Of a stretch of 22,769 nucleotides of DNA, positions 13,746-22,511 are shown in pieces. The notes under the pieces are model-generated. The model saw nothing but the letters and a program-made list of their open reading frames with translations. It had not been told where the DNA came from and did no database searches. The stretch lies in contig JBBWZQ010000348.1 in assembly GCA_039649115.1 (NCBI GenBank), positions 1-22,769 of the forward strand, written 5' to 3'. Source of the stretch: DATEJJ01 sp039649115. Lineage in GTDB: Bacteria; Actinomycetota; Actinomycetes; Mycobacteriales; Micromonosporaceae. Made by a program: the position numbers and the translations under genes. Within the stretch, counting starts at the first letter, position 1. Each line of letters opens with the position of its first letter.

Positions 13746-14329
13746 TTGTTCCTCTGGTCGTCGACGGTGAGGTGTACCTGCCCGCGTACCGCGAGGTCGA
13801 GCCAGTTGAGGTGGCCGGTGAGCGCGTCGAGGCGCTGGGTTTTGCCGTAGACCCGCACGTCGACCTCGGTCGGTGCCGGGCTGCCGGCGGCCTGTTCCCA
13901 GAAGAAGCCGATCTTCTCCGGCATCCCCGGGTTCAGGTACTCCACGTTGGTGCTGTCGCGGGCCAGCACCACGTACGACGGCTCCTTGGTGAGCAGCCCC
14001 GGCACCGCCGGTACCCGAAGAATGTCGGTCATGTCGCCACGGCTCTCGGCCGCGGTGACCTCGACGGTGGCCACCACGACCAACCACCGGTCGCCGGCCT
14101 TCTGCAGCGACAGCGGCGGAAGGTCGTTGAACAGCCGGGCCCTGATGACGGTGACGCGCCACGGGCCGCCGTCGGTCGCCGCGCTGGCGGTGACCGTAGG
14201 CACCTGGTCACGCACTGTCGTGAGGCCGCCGAAGAGTCCGGAGACGGCGAGCGCGAGGGCACCGACGCCGAGGCCGACCTGGTGCACCGGCACCTTGCGC
14301 GCGGCATTGACGATCCAGCCGGCGGCCAT
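13742..14329 (-). CDS. Single-span membrane protein with extracytoplasmic beta-rich domain (first gene of trio)
   Basis: A 195-residue protein with a membrane helix at about 17-36 after a basic N terminus, then an external domain of beta-type segments (WRVTVIRARLFNDL, DRWLVVVATVEVTA, PSYVVLARDSTNVEYLNPG, TEVDVRVYGKTQRL). No catalytic motif is visible. The ATG at 14329 is preceded by GGGGGTGG and marks the start of the membrane-anchor pattern. A TATACT element 32 nt upstream could drive the trio. It shares layout, size class and strand pattern with the next gene, so the two may be distant paralogues. Function unknown. Confidence 0.75.
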   Translation of the reverse strand: MAAGWIVNAARKVPVHQVGLGVGALALAVSGLFGGLTTVRDQVPTVTASAATDGGPWRVTVIRARLFNDLPPLSLQKAGDRWLVVVATVEVTAAESRGDMTDILRVPAVPGLLTKEPSYVVLARDSTNVEYLNPGMPEKIGFFWEQAAGSPAPTEVDVRVYGKTQRLDALTGHLNWLDLAVRGQVHLTVDDQRNK

Positions 14330-14360
14330 GCCACCCCCGTTCCACCCGCTACGAGGCGGG

Positions 14361-14366
14361 AGTATA
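14361..14366 (-). promoter_or_regulatory. Possible -10 element (TATACT) for the three-gene membrane operon
   Basis: TATACT on the minus strand, 32 nt before the ATG at 14329, in otherwise GC-rich DNA. It is the only clear AT-rich hexamer in the gap behind the anti-sigma gene. No good -35 is found 16-18 nt upstream, so the call is weak. Confidence 0.35.
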
Positions 14367-14415
14367 CGAGAGCCCTCCGCCCGGCGTAGTCCCAGACGCA
14401 ACCGGCTCGGGCGAT

Positions 14416-14443
14416 GTTGCCGGCGCCGCTTCCTCGCGGCAAC
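14416..14443 (-). terminator. Hairpin after the anti-sigma factor gene
   Basis: Arms GTTGCC (14416-14421) and GGCAAC (14438-14443) pair, and the stem can be extended by GCG/CGC across a one-base bulge. It lies 27 nt past the anti-sigma stop and upstream of the three-gene operon, suggesting that the two units are at least partly separate transcripts. No U-tract. Confidence 0.5.
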
Positions 14444-14469
14444 CCCTTCGAGTTTCCGCGGGGCGGGGA

Positions 14470-15198
14470 TCAGACCGGTACCGACACCAGGGTGCGGCCG
14501 TCGAACGTGACCACCTGCACGGCGCTGACGTCGGCGGGCGCGACCAGTGCGGCGCCGTCCAGCGTGGTGCCGTTGCGCTCGCCCCTGGCCGACACCAGCC
14601 AGCTGCCCGCGCTCACGCCGGCGCCGCCCCCGCGCGGTACCACCAGGATCTGGCACTTCTGCCCGGCGCGGACGCCGGTGACGGTGGCGTGCACCCGCAC
14701 CCAGCCGGCCGCCGGGATGACGCTGACCACCATCGCGGCGCCGGTGCTCGGATCGCGCCCCGACACCACCCGGGTGCCCGACGGCGCCGCGCTCGGCCCG
14801 GGGCTCGGCGCGGCGCTGGTCGCAGGCAGCGCGGCGGGTCGCCCCGCGGTCTGCCGGCCCACCAGGACGCCGGAGCCCAGCGCGGCGGCGGCCAGCGCCG
14901 CGACCCCCGCGGCGACCAGCACGGTGCGGCGCCGCCGCGACTGCTCCTGCTCGCCGCGCACGGCCCGCAAGGTCCGGCGCAGCAGCAGGTCGCCGCCCTC
15001 CGGTGGCCCGTCGAGAAACGCCTCGGGCGGGACCTCGCCGAGCGCGCGGGCCATGGCCGAGAGGTCGGCGAGCTCGGCGCGGCATTGCGCGCAGGACGCG
15101 AGGTGCTCCTCGACGGCGTGCGCCTCCGCCGGGTCCAGCACGCCCAGCGCATACGGTCCGAGCAGCTCGCCCGCGTGCCGCGAGTCACTCGCTGTCAT
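14470..15198 (-). CDS. Zinc-finger anti-sigma factor, membrane-anchored (RskA/RslA-like)
   Basis: A 242-residue membrane anti-sigma factor. The N-terminal cytoplasmic zinc-finger domain carries the HxxxCxxC motif (His32, Cys36, Cys39), a membrane helix spans about 92-113, and the external part (130-242) has the beta-sandwich pattern of RskA-type C-terminal domains. It should bind and hold the ECF sigma factor until a signal outside the cell, or proteolysis, frees it. ATG 15198 overlaps the sigma stop as ATGA, the standard coupling for sigma/anti-sigma pairs. His and both Cys are present, so zinc or redox sensing is possible. The signal is unknown. Confidence 0.88.
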   Translation of the reverse strand: MTASDSRHAGELLGPYALGVLDPAEAHAVEEHLASCAQCRAELADLSAMARALGEVPPEAFLDGPPEGGDLLLRRTLRAVRGEQEQSRRRRTVLVAAGVAALAAAALGSGVLVGRQTAGRPAALPATSAAPSPGPSAAPSGTRVVSGRDPSTGAAMVVSVIPAAGWVRVHATVTGVRAGQKCQILVVPRGGGAGVSAGSWLVSARGERNGTTLDGAALVAPADVSAVQVVTFDGRTLVSVPV

Positions 15199-15743
15199 GG
15201 CGCCGCCTCCGTTCCGGGCCCGCCTATGGTGGCGCGCATCGCGCGCAGCGCATAGTAGGACCGGGATTTGACGGTACCGGGCGGGATGCCCAGGATCTCG
15301 GCCGCCTCGACCACGCTGCGGCCCCGGTAGTACAGCTCCACCAGCACCTCGCGGTGCTCCGGGGACAGCGCCTCCAGCGCCTCCAGCACCACCATGGCGT
15401 TCACCACCTCGTCGGCGTGGTCCCGCTCGACGGGCCCGGTGGTGGGGGTCTCGACCACCTCGGTGGGGCGCGCCGCCCTGGCCCGGATCCGGTCGGTGAC
15501 GATGTTTCGCGCGACGGTCAGTAACCATCCGCGGATGGAACCCTTCTCGTCGACGAGGTCCCGGGCGTGCTTCCAGGCTCGCACCAGCGTCTCCTGCACC
15601 ACGTCCTCGGCGGCGGCCCGGTCCCCGGTGAGCCGGGTCGCGTAGGCCAGCAGGCTGCGGCCGTGCTCTTCGTAGAGGAACCGGATCAGCGCCTCGTCGC
15701 GGGAGGTGTCGTCGCGGCGCGACCACCGCCCCACGATGCTCAC
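15195..15743 (-). CDS. ECF-family RNA polymerase sigma factor (SigL/SigK-like group)
   Basis: A 182-residue sigma factor with region 2 at about 18-85 (LYEEHGRSLLAYATRLTGDRAAAEDVVQET, RGWLLTVARN) and region 4 at about 115-172 (ALEALSPEHREVLVELYY, AAEILGIPPGTVKSR). It directs RNA polymerase to its own regulon when released from the overlapping anti-sigma factor. I chose GTG 15743 because GGGGGAGG lies 6 nt upstream and the length is then typical. An in-frame ATG at 15851, also behind GGAGG, would give 218 residues with a low-complexity extension. A TGAACC-N16-CGTGTG element upstream suggests autoregulation. Its targets may include the neighbouring membrane genes, but no matching promoter was found before them. 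Confidence 0.88.
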   Translation of the reverse strand: MSIVGRWSRRDDTSRDEALIRFLYEEHGRSLLAYATRLTGDRAAAEDVVQETLVRAWKHARDLVDEKGSIRGWLLTVARNIVTDRIRARAARPTEVVETPTTGPVERDHADEVVNAMVVLEALEALSPEHREVLVELYYRGRSVVEAAEILGIPPGTVKSRSYYALRAMRATIGGPGTEAAP

Positions 15744-15860
15744 CACCGGCCTCCCCCGCGTCGCCCCCGCAGTACTGCGTACCAGAGTCCGGCGCCCGCC
15801 GGAACCCCATCCGGCGAACGGGCGGGTGGCGAGGGCGGTGGCGGCGTTCATGGCACCCTC

Positions 15861-15888
15861 CACACGGGAGCCCGGCCGGACCGGTTCA
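15861..15888 (-). promoter_or_regulatory. Putative ECF (SigL-like) autoregulatory promoter
   Basis: On the minus strand, TGAACC (15888-15883), a 16-nt spacer and CGTGTG (15866-15861). TGAACC with a CGT-type -10 is the kind of promoter described for mycobacterial SigL. Transcription would begin near 15854, giving either a leaderless message for the ATG at 15851 or a roughly 110-nt leader for the GTG at 15743. Confidence 0.5.
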
Positions 15889-15923
15889 CCCGCCGCGCGA
15901 GGTTTCTGGCACGCTGGTTCGCC

Positions 15924-16604
<681 letters not shown>

Positions 16605-16647
16605 CAGGAGGGGGTTTGGCCGGCGGATACCCGGGCATGGTGCAGGT

Positions 16648-17430
16648 ATGCGCGTGATGACGTGGAACCTGTGGTGGCGCTTCGGCCCCGACTGGCAGGC
16701 CCGGCAGCCGGCGATTCTGTCCACACTGGAGACTGTCGGGCCTGATCTGTTGGGGCTGCAGGAGGTCTGGGCGCACGAGGGCACGACGCAGGCCGACCGG
16801 CTGGCCGCCGCGCTGGGGATGCACGCCGCCTTCGCGGCGCCGTCCTACCCGGCGCCGCCGTCCCCACCCGAGCGTCCGGACCAGGACGGGGTGGACCTGG
16901 GCGTCGCGCTGCTCAGCCGCTGGCCCATTCTGCGGGTACGGCGGGAGCCGCTGCCCGCTGCGGCCGCTCCCGAGCCGGTCGCGCTGCTGGCCACCATCGA
17001 CCACCCGACCGGCCAGTTGCACGTGGCCGTGTCCTGTGTGGACCACGGGCTCGACCACACCGCGCAGCGGGCCGCCCAGAACCGGGCACTCGCCGCCCTG
17101 CTGTCCGACCAGCGGCTGGACGGACCGCTACCGGTGCTGCTCACCGCCGACCTCAACGCCGCGCCCGACGCACCGGAGATGCACCCGCTCACCGGCGCGC
17201 TGCTGGACACCTGGCCCGGCAACGGCGACGGCGGGCACACCCTGTCGTCCGGCAACCCGTCCGCCGAACACGACTCCTGGCTGATCGACCGGCGCATCGA
17301 CTACGTCCTGGCCCGCCCCGGCAGCCCGGGGCACACCGTGGCCGTGGAGGGCGCGTTCCTGGCCGGCCACCCGGTCGCCGGCGTGTACCCGTCGGACCAC
17401 TACGCCGTGGTGTCGGACCTGCGCACCTAG
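16648..17430 (+). CDS. Endonuclease/exonuclease/phosphatase-fold family protein
   Basis: A 260-residue protein with the full active-site set of the metal-dependent endonuclease/exonuclease/phosphatase superfamily: TWNLWW (5-10, Asn7), LLGLQEVW (34-41, Glu39), ADLNAAPD (167-174, Asp168 and Asn170), RRIDYVLAR (215-223) and the terminal YPSDHYAVVSDL (247-258, Asp250 and His251). No signal peptide, so probably cytoplasmic. The superfamily cleaves DNA, RNA, phospholipids or small phosphoesters; the substrate is not clear here. It follows ung by 43 nt on the same strand and may be co-transcribed, which could hint at nucleic-acid work. A second ATG three codons on is a possible start. Its stop lies 2 nt from the stop of the convergent gene. 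Confidence 0.85.
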   Translation: MRVMTWNLWWRFGPDWQARQPAILSTLETVGPDLLGLQEVWAHEGTTQADRLAAALGMHAAFAAPSYPAPPSPPERPDQDGVDLGVALLSRWPILRVRREPLPAAAAPEPVALLATIDHPTGQLHVAVSCVDHGLDHTAQRAAQNRALAALLSDQRLDGPLPVLLTADLNAAPDAPEMHPLTGALLDTWPGNGDGGHTLSSGNPSAEHDSWLIDRRIDYVLARPGSPGHTVAVEGAFLAGHPVAGVYPSDHYAVVSDLRT

Positions 17431-17432
17431 CC

Positions 17433-18725
17433 TCACTGCAGCGGCGCGCTGAGCACCCTGGTCGAGCCGCTCGCGAGCAGCCACACCCGGCACTGACCGC
17501 TCGCGGTACCCGCGATGGCCGGACCCGGTACCTGGCACGTGGTGCCGATGCTCAGCGTCTTGCCGGCCGGTACCTCGATCGGCGAGACGAAGTGGTAGTC
17601 CAGGTCGCGGAAGTTGACCAGGGCCAGGGTGAGGATCGGCTTGTGGTCGACGAGCACGTCCACCCGGCCGGCGTCGCCCTGCGGGTTCTCCAGCACGATG
17701 TCGGTGATGACGAGCGTCGTCTTCGCCGGAGCCGTGTAGGTGCTGGTGCCGGCCGTACCGCTGGCGGCCAGCGTCGTCGCCAGCCGTACCGTCGCGGGGG
17801 TTGTCACGGTCTTGACCGCGGGCGCCGCGGGGGCCGTGGTGGCCTGCGGCGCGGCGCCCGCCCCGCCGCCGTTCGACAGTTGGTCCGCCTTGCTGCCCGC
17901 CACCGCCGCCTGCTGCGCCGCGCTGCTGGCCTGCGCCGCCACCTGGGCGAGCGGCTTGTCCACGGCGTCCTTGGCCGCCGAGCGCACCGCGGGCTTGAGG
18001 AGCAGGAACCAGGCCGCGACGAGCAGCAGCGCGACCGCGGCCAGGCCGGCGGCGAGCTTGGTGGCGCCCTTGGGGAACACCGGTGTCTGCACCGTGTTGG
18101 CGTCCAGTCCGATGGGTGTGCCGCCGTCGGGCACCAGGACCACCTGGAACGGGTGCGTCACCGGCGGTCCGGTCCACAACCGGCGCCGGTTGCGCACCGC
18201 CACCGCGGCGAACGCCGCCTGCCCCGGCGGCACGACCAGCGTGGCCGGGCGTACCCGCACCGCCACCTGGCCGTCGGGGTCCACTCCGGACAGAGCCACG
18301 GGAAGGGGTACGTTGCCCCGGTTGTCCAGGGCCACCTCGTGCCGCGCGCCGCGCCGGCCCTTGGACGTGCGGGGCAGGATCTCCGCTCCGGTCGCGGTGA
18401 ACGGCGCGACGGTGAGCACGCCCTCCGGCGCGGCGGCGTCCTGCGGCCGCTCGGAGGGCAGCACGCGTACGCCGAACGGCACGTCGCCGGCCGGTACCCG
18501 GGAGGAGCGCGGCGGGGCGAACCGCACCACCGCGCTGCCCTCGGCCCCCGGGTACACGTGCAATGTGGACGGTTCCACGGAAGACCACTGGGCGGCGTCG
18601 CCCAGCACGTCGATCCGGTACGCCTCGACCACGTCGCTGGTGTTGCGGACGGTCAGCTGGCAGGTCCGCTCCGCACCCGGGACGACGGCCAGCCGCGCCG
18701 GTTCCAAAGCCGCATAGGTGCTCAT
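17433..18725 (-). CDS. Membrane protein with cytoplasmic Ig-like domains (often annotated 'hydrolytic protein')
   Basis: A 430-residue protein. Residues 1-110 and about 111-210 are two Ig-like beta-sandwich domains (LTVRNTSDVVEAYRIDV at 24-40, VALDNRGNVPLPVALSGVDP at 131-150). One membrane helix is at 224-243, then an Ala/Gln-rich, probably helical linker to about 300 and a C-terminal beta domain (310-430) with two Cys (397 and 412) that could form a disulphide. With no signal peptide, the Ig pair should be cytoplasmic and the C-terminal domain external. ATG 18725 starts the first Ig strand; the frame continues upstream, but only as low-complexity sequence. Similar actinomycete proteins are labelled 'hydrolytic protein' without a shown activity, and I see no catalytic motif. 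It is divergent from the VWA-propeller gene. Confidence 0.8.
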   Translation of the reverse strand: MSTYAALEPARLAVVPGAERTCQLTVRNTSDVVEAYRIDVLGDAAQWSSVEPSTLHVYPGAEGSAVVRFAPPRSSRVPAGDVPFGVRVLPSERPQDAAAPEGVLTVAPFTATGAEILPRTSKGRRGARHEVALDNRGNVPLPVALSGVDPDGQVAVRVRPATLVVPPGQAAFAAVAVRNRRRLWTGPPVTHPFQVVLVPDGGTPIGLDANTVQTPVFPKGATKLAAGLAAVALLLVAAWFLLLKPAVRSAAKDAVDKPLAQVAAQASSAAQQAAVAGSKADQLSNGGGAGAAPQATTAPAAPAVKTVTTPATVRLATTLAASGTAGTSTYTAPAKTTLVITDIVLENPQGDAGRVDVLVDHKPILTLALVNFRDLDYHFVSPIEVPAGKTLSIGTTCQVPGPAIAGTASGQCRVWLLASGSTRVLSAPLQ

Positions 18726-18816
18726 GCCCGCCGACCGTAGATACGACAGAGATCGATACCAGGTGCCGGCCGGGAACACGTCGGGGCAACTATGACGGCC
18801 CTTTCGCGCGCTGTCC

Positions 18817-18834
18817 TCGGCCCGAAGGGGCCGA
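18817..18834. other. Perfect hairpin in the divergent control region
   Basis: TCGGCCC (18817-18823), loop GAAG, GGGCCGA (18828-18834): a perfect 7-bp stem in the 178-nt gap between the divergent membrane-protein and propeller-VWA genes. It begins 87 nt before the latter's start. It could be part of a 5' leader structure or a protein-binding inverted repeat; neither is established. Confidence 0.4.
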
Positions 18835-18903
18835 ACCGCGACCGCCCGGCGCGCGTGTGTGCATGTGATCGGCCACCTTACATGACCGGGCAGGCGGTGG
18901 GGG

Positions 18904-21900
18904 ATGGCGGCGAACGCGAGTGCCAGACGGGCGGGGGCCGGCGCGGTGGCGCTGGCCCTGATGCTGCTGCCCGTCAGTGGCCCGGCCGGGCGCGCGGCCG
19001 GCGGTACCGGGCCGGCGCTGTCCCCGGCCGGGACCGCGACCGGCGCCGCCCAGCCGTACCGGATCGGCTTTGCCAGCGCGGACGTGCCGGCGCTCGCGTC
19101 GGTCGACCCGGACACCGGCGCGGCGCTGCGCCCGCCGGTCGCATCGGTGCCCGCGGACGAGGCGGACACCCGGGGTGGCGCCCTGGTGTTCGTCACGCAC
19201 CGACCCGGCCGGGTGGACACCGACCTGGCCTACCTCGCACCCGGCGCGGCCACACCCGTCGCGCTGACCCGGGACCGCTTCACCGACCGGCACCCCGCGC
19301 TCTCCCCGGACGGCACCCGGGTGGCGTTCGAGTCCGACCGGGCCGGGCAGTTCGACATCTGGATCATCGCCGTCGACGGCACCGGACCGCGCCGGGTCAC
19401 CGACCATCCGGCCGACGACACCTGGCCCACCTGGTCGCCCGCGGGCGACCGCATCGCCTTCGGCAGCAACCGTGACGACCCGGCCGGCGACATCTACTCG
19501 GTCGCGGCGACCGGCGGCGCGACGCTCCGGCTGACCGCCGACCCGGCCGCCGACACCGAGCCGGCGTGGTCGGGCACGGGCGCGATCGCCTTCACCACCA
19601 CGAGATTCCGCGGCGCTCCGGACATCGCCCTCCTGGCCCCGCCCGGCACCGCGCCACGGCGGCTGCTGCCCGGCGAGCAGCCGGCGTGGTCGCCCGCGGG
19701 CAACCGGCTGGCGTTCGTCACCCGGGCCGCCGACCCGTCCGGCGACATCGCCACCACGACGGTCAGTGGCGGCGCGGCCGGCCCGCAGCGCGGTGCGGCC
19801 GGGACGCCGAACCAGGCGCAGACGCATCCCACATGGGCGGGTGACACGCTCGTCTACACCGCGGTCGGCCCGGCGGGCGGGCGTTTCGAGTCGGACGTGT
19901 GGTCCGCCGACGCGCGCGGGCAGGAGCGCCGGGACCACACGAACCTGCGGGGTACCGCCGAGTCCGCGCCGGCCTTCACCGGTGACGGGCGGCGGCTGGC
20001 GTACACCGAGTCGACCGGGTCGTCCTCGCGGATCGTGGTGGCCGACGCGGAAGGCGGCAACCCCCGCCCGCTGACCGCGTTCACGGCGGGACGCTTCGAC
20101 GACGACCCCGCGTGGTCCCCGGACGGCGGGCTGATCGCCTTCTCCCGCCAGTTCTCCGAGGGATCCGGTGCGGTGCTCGTCGCGCGGGTGGCTGACGGCG
20201 CCATCCTCGGCACCGTACCGGAGCCGGCGGGCCTGGCGGTGAGCGACCGGCAGCCCGCGTGGTCCCCGGACGGCACCCGCCTGGCCTTCTCCCGCTCGGC
20301 GAGCCTGCTGCCCGTACCGCCGATCACGCCCGGGCCGGTGGACCGGATCGCGAACCCCGGCGGCGGCTTCACGGTCGACCAGGCGGTACGCACGCCGAGC
20401 ATCCCGCCCACGCCGGACATCGTGCTGCTCGTGGACACCACGTCCAGCATGGACAGTGCCATCGCCGACGTGCGCCGCAACCTGCACCGGGTGGTGCAGG
20501 ACGTGCTCGCCGCGCAGCCCACCGCGCGCTTCGCGGTGGCGAGCTTCCGGGACACCGGGGACGGTGCCGAACTGTTCCGGGTACGGCAGAACCTGACCGC
20601 CACCGAGGCGTCCGTCCAGGCCGCCGTCGACGGGCTGGCCTCCGGCGGCGGCGGGGACACTCCCGAGGCCTGGGTCAACGGCCTGTTCCAGGTCGCCAGC
20701 GGCGCCATCGCGTTCCGGCCGGGCAGCAGCCGCATCGTCGCCCTGATCGGTGACGCGCCGAGCCACGACCCCAGCAACGGGCACCCGCTGGGCCAGGCGA
20801 TCGCCGCGCTGCAGGGCACACGGGCGCGGGTGGTCGCGGTGGCGGTGGACAGTGGTGGCGGCGAGGGTGGCGGCTCCGGGCTGGACGGCAGCGGCCAGGC
20901 GACCAGGGTGGTCGACGCGACCGCCGGCCAACTGGTCACGGCCAACACGCCGGATGCCGTCTCCAGCGCCATCCTCAGTGGACTGCACACCCTCGACGTG
21001 ACGGTCACCCCGTCGGTACATGCGTGTGACGCCGGCCTGTCGGTGACCTTCACGCCCGACCGCCCGACCACGGTCACCGGTGGTCAGGTGGTGCACTATG
21101 GACAGACGGTGACCGTGGCGGCCGGCGCGGCGCCCGGATCCACGCTGCGCTGCACCGTCGCCTACCAGCTGTCCCCCAACCCGGGCGGCAGCGACTTCGT
21201 GGTCGGCATCGTGGTCCGGATCGGCGATCCCCGGCTGCCGGTGGTGACCGTGGACGACGTGACGGTGACCGCACCCGGGCCGGACGGCGCGGTGGTCACC
21301 TTCGCGGCGACCGCCGTCGACCGGTCCGGCCGCCCGCTGGCACCGGTGTGCGCACCGCCCGCCGGCTCCCGGTTCCCGGTCGGGCAGACGATCGTCACGT
21401 GTACCGCGACCGACGCAGCCGGGCGGGTGGGCCGGGACACCGCGCGGATCTCGGTGCTCGACGCCCGGGCGGGCAGCTCCCCGCGGATCTGGGTGGCCAC
21501 GCTGCCGGGCCAGCTCGCCGTCACGCAGCTCACCCTCGCTTCGCAGGTGGACCTGAGTGAACACGTCGGGCCGGCGTGCCCGGCGCGGCGCCGGGACGAG
21601 GCGCCCGCGTGGTCGCCGGACGGCGGCGCGGTCGCGTTCACCGCGGTGGGCGTGCTGTGCCTGGTCGACCCGGCCGGCGGTCACGCGCGGGCGCTCGTCG
21701 TCCCGGCGGGCGGCGAGGAGGTGCGCGATCCCGCCTGGTCGCCGGACGGCGCGCTGCTCGGGTACGCCTGGGCGGTGCCGCAGAGCGACGAGAGCACCAG
21801 GCAGTCCATCCGGACCGTACCGGCCACCGGTGGCGCCCCGACGACCGTGGTCGACACACCCGGGGACGCCTTCCAGCCGGCGTTCTGGCCACTGCGCGCG

Positions 21901-22509
21901 GGCCTGTCGCTGACCGTCGCCGCGGCGCCGCAGCCCACGTACGTGGGCGGCGCCGGCGTGCGGGTGACCGTCACCGCCCGCAACACCGCCGGGGTGCCGG
22001 CCGGGCGCGCCTGGCTGGCGGCCGACGCACCCGGCGTCGCTCCACAAGCGACACTGCTGGGCACCCTCGCACCGGGTGCCGGTGTGACCGTCACGCTGAC
22101 GGTGCCCTCGACCGCCGCGCTCGACGCGGCGGCACACGGGGCGCTGCACGCGGTCTTCCCGGGCGGGCTGCCGCTCACCGTGGTGGCACAGGCGGCCGTG
22201 CGGGTCATCCAGCCGGTCCTGCGGGTGGACCCGGGCATCGGACCGCCCGGCTTCGTCGCCGTCGTGACCGGCGCGCACTTCCCGCCGGGCGTGACGGTGG
22301 GCCTCGCCTGGCGGCCCGGCATCTCCGCACCGACCCGGGTCGCCGTCCGCGCCGACGGCACCTTCCAGACGCAGCTCCTGGTGTTCCACCACGACCAGCT
22401 CGGGCCGCGCGCCGCGGTGGCCGGCGGCGCCGGGTTCGGGCCGGTGACCGCCGCGTTCCTGGTGGTACCACCGGGCCAGCAGCCCCGCGACTTCGTCCAA
22501 CGGAGGTAA
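18904..22509 (+). CDS. Large secreted PD40 propeller-VWA-HYR multidomain protein
   Basis: A 1201-residue exported protein. After a signal peptide (about 1-32) come PD40/TolB-like propeller repeats (about 50-490; repeated WSPDGTRLAFS-type strands), then a VWA domain (504-700) with a hemicentin-like MIDAS: DTTSSMD (511-517), GGGGDTPEAW and IGDAPSHDP supply the metal ligands. An HYR-type Ig domain follows at 780-855 with a Cys pair, then a second short PD40 group (about 895-995), a CARDB-like segment (1000-1100) and a final beta domain to the end. There is no membrane anchor. It probably binds protein or glycan ligands at the cell surface; no catalytic motif is visible. ATG 18904 opens the signal peptide. 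Its stop is 2 nt from the next start, so it forms an operon with the zinc-ribbon gene. Confidence 0.85.
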   Translation: MAANASARRAGAGAVALALMLLPVSGPAGRAAGGTGPALSPAGTATGAAQPYRIGFASADVPALASVDPDTGAALRPPVASVPADEADTRGGALVFVTHRPGRVDTDLAYLAPGAATPVALTRDRFTDRHPALSPDGTRVAFESDRAGQFDIWIIAVDGTGPRRVTDHPADDTWPTWSPAGDRIAFGSNRDDPAGDIYSVAATGGATLRLTADPAADTEPAWSGTGAIAFTTTRFRGAPDIALLAPPGTAPRRLLPGEQPAWSPAGNRLAFVTRAADPSGDIATTTVSGGAAGPQRGAAGTPNQAQTHPTWAGDTLVYTAVGPAGGRFESDVWSADARGQERRDHTNLRGTAESAPAFTGDGRRLAYTESTGSSSRIVVADAEGGNPRPLTAFTAGRFDDDPAWSPDGGLIAFSRQFSEGSGAVLVARVADGAILGTVPEPAGLAVSDRQPAWSPDGTRLAFSRSASLLPVPPITPGPVDRIANPGGGFTVDQAVRTPSIPPTPDIVLLVDTTSSMDSAIADVRRNLHRVVQDVLAAQPTARFAVASFRDTGDGAELFRVRQNLTATEASVQAAVDGLASGGGGDTPEAWVNGLFQVASGAIAFRPGSSRIVALIGDAPSHDPSNGHPLGQAIAALQGTRARVVAVAVDSGGGEGGGSGLDGSGQATRVVDATAGQLVTANTPDAVSSAILSGLHTLDVTVTPSVHACDAGLSVTFTPDRPTTVTGGQVVHYGQTVTVAAGAAPGSTLRCTVAYQLSPNPGGSDFVVGIVVRIGDPRLPVVTVDDVTVTAPGPDGAVVTFAATAVDRSGRPLAPVCAPPAGSRFPVGQTIVTCTATDAAGRVGRDTARISVLDARAGSSPRIWVATLPGQLAVTQLTLASQVDLSEHVGPACPARRRDEAPAWSPDGGAVAFTAVGVLCLVDPAGGHARALVVPAGGEEVRDPAWSPDGALLGYAWAVPQSDESTRQSIRTVPATGGAPTTVVDTPGDAFQPAFWPLRAGLSLTVAAAPQPTYVGGAGVRVTVTARNTAGVPAGRAWLAADAPGVAPQATLLGTLAPGAGVTVTLTVPSTAALDAAAHGALHAVFPGGLPLTVVAQAAVRVIQPVLRVDPGIGPPGFVAVVTGAHFPPGVTVGLAWRPGISAPTRVAVRADGTFQTQLLVFHHDQLGPRAAVAGGAGFGPVTAAFLVVPPGQQPRDFVQRR

Positions 22510-22511
22510 CG

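Noticed and set aside
18726..19220. Extension of the Ig-membrane protein upstream of its ATG
   Set aside because: The extra residues are low-complexity and lie antisense to the signal peptide and first repeats of the divergent gene.
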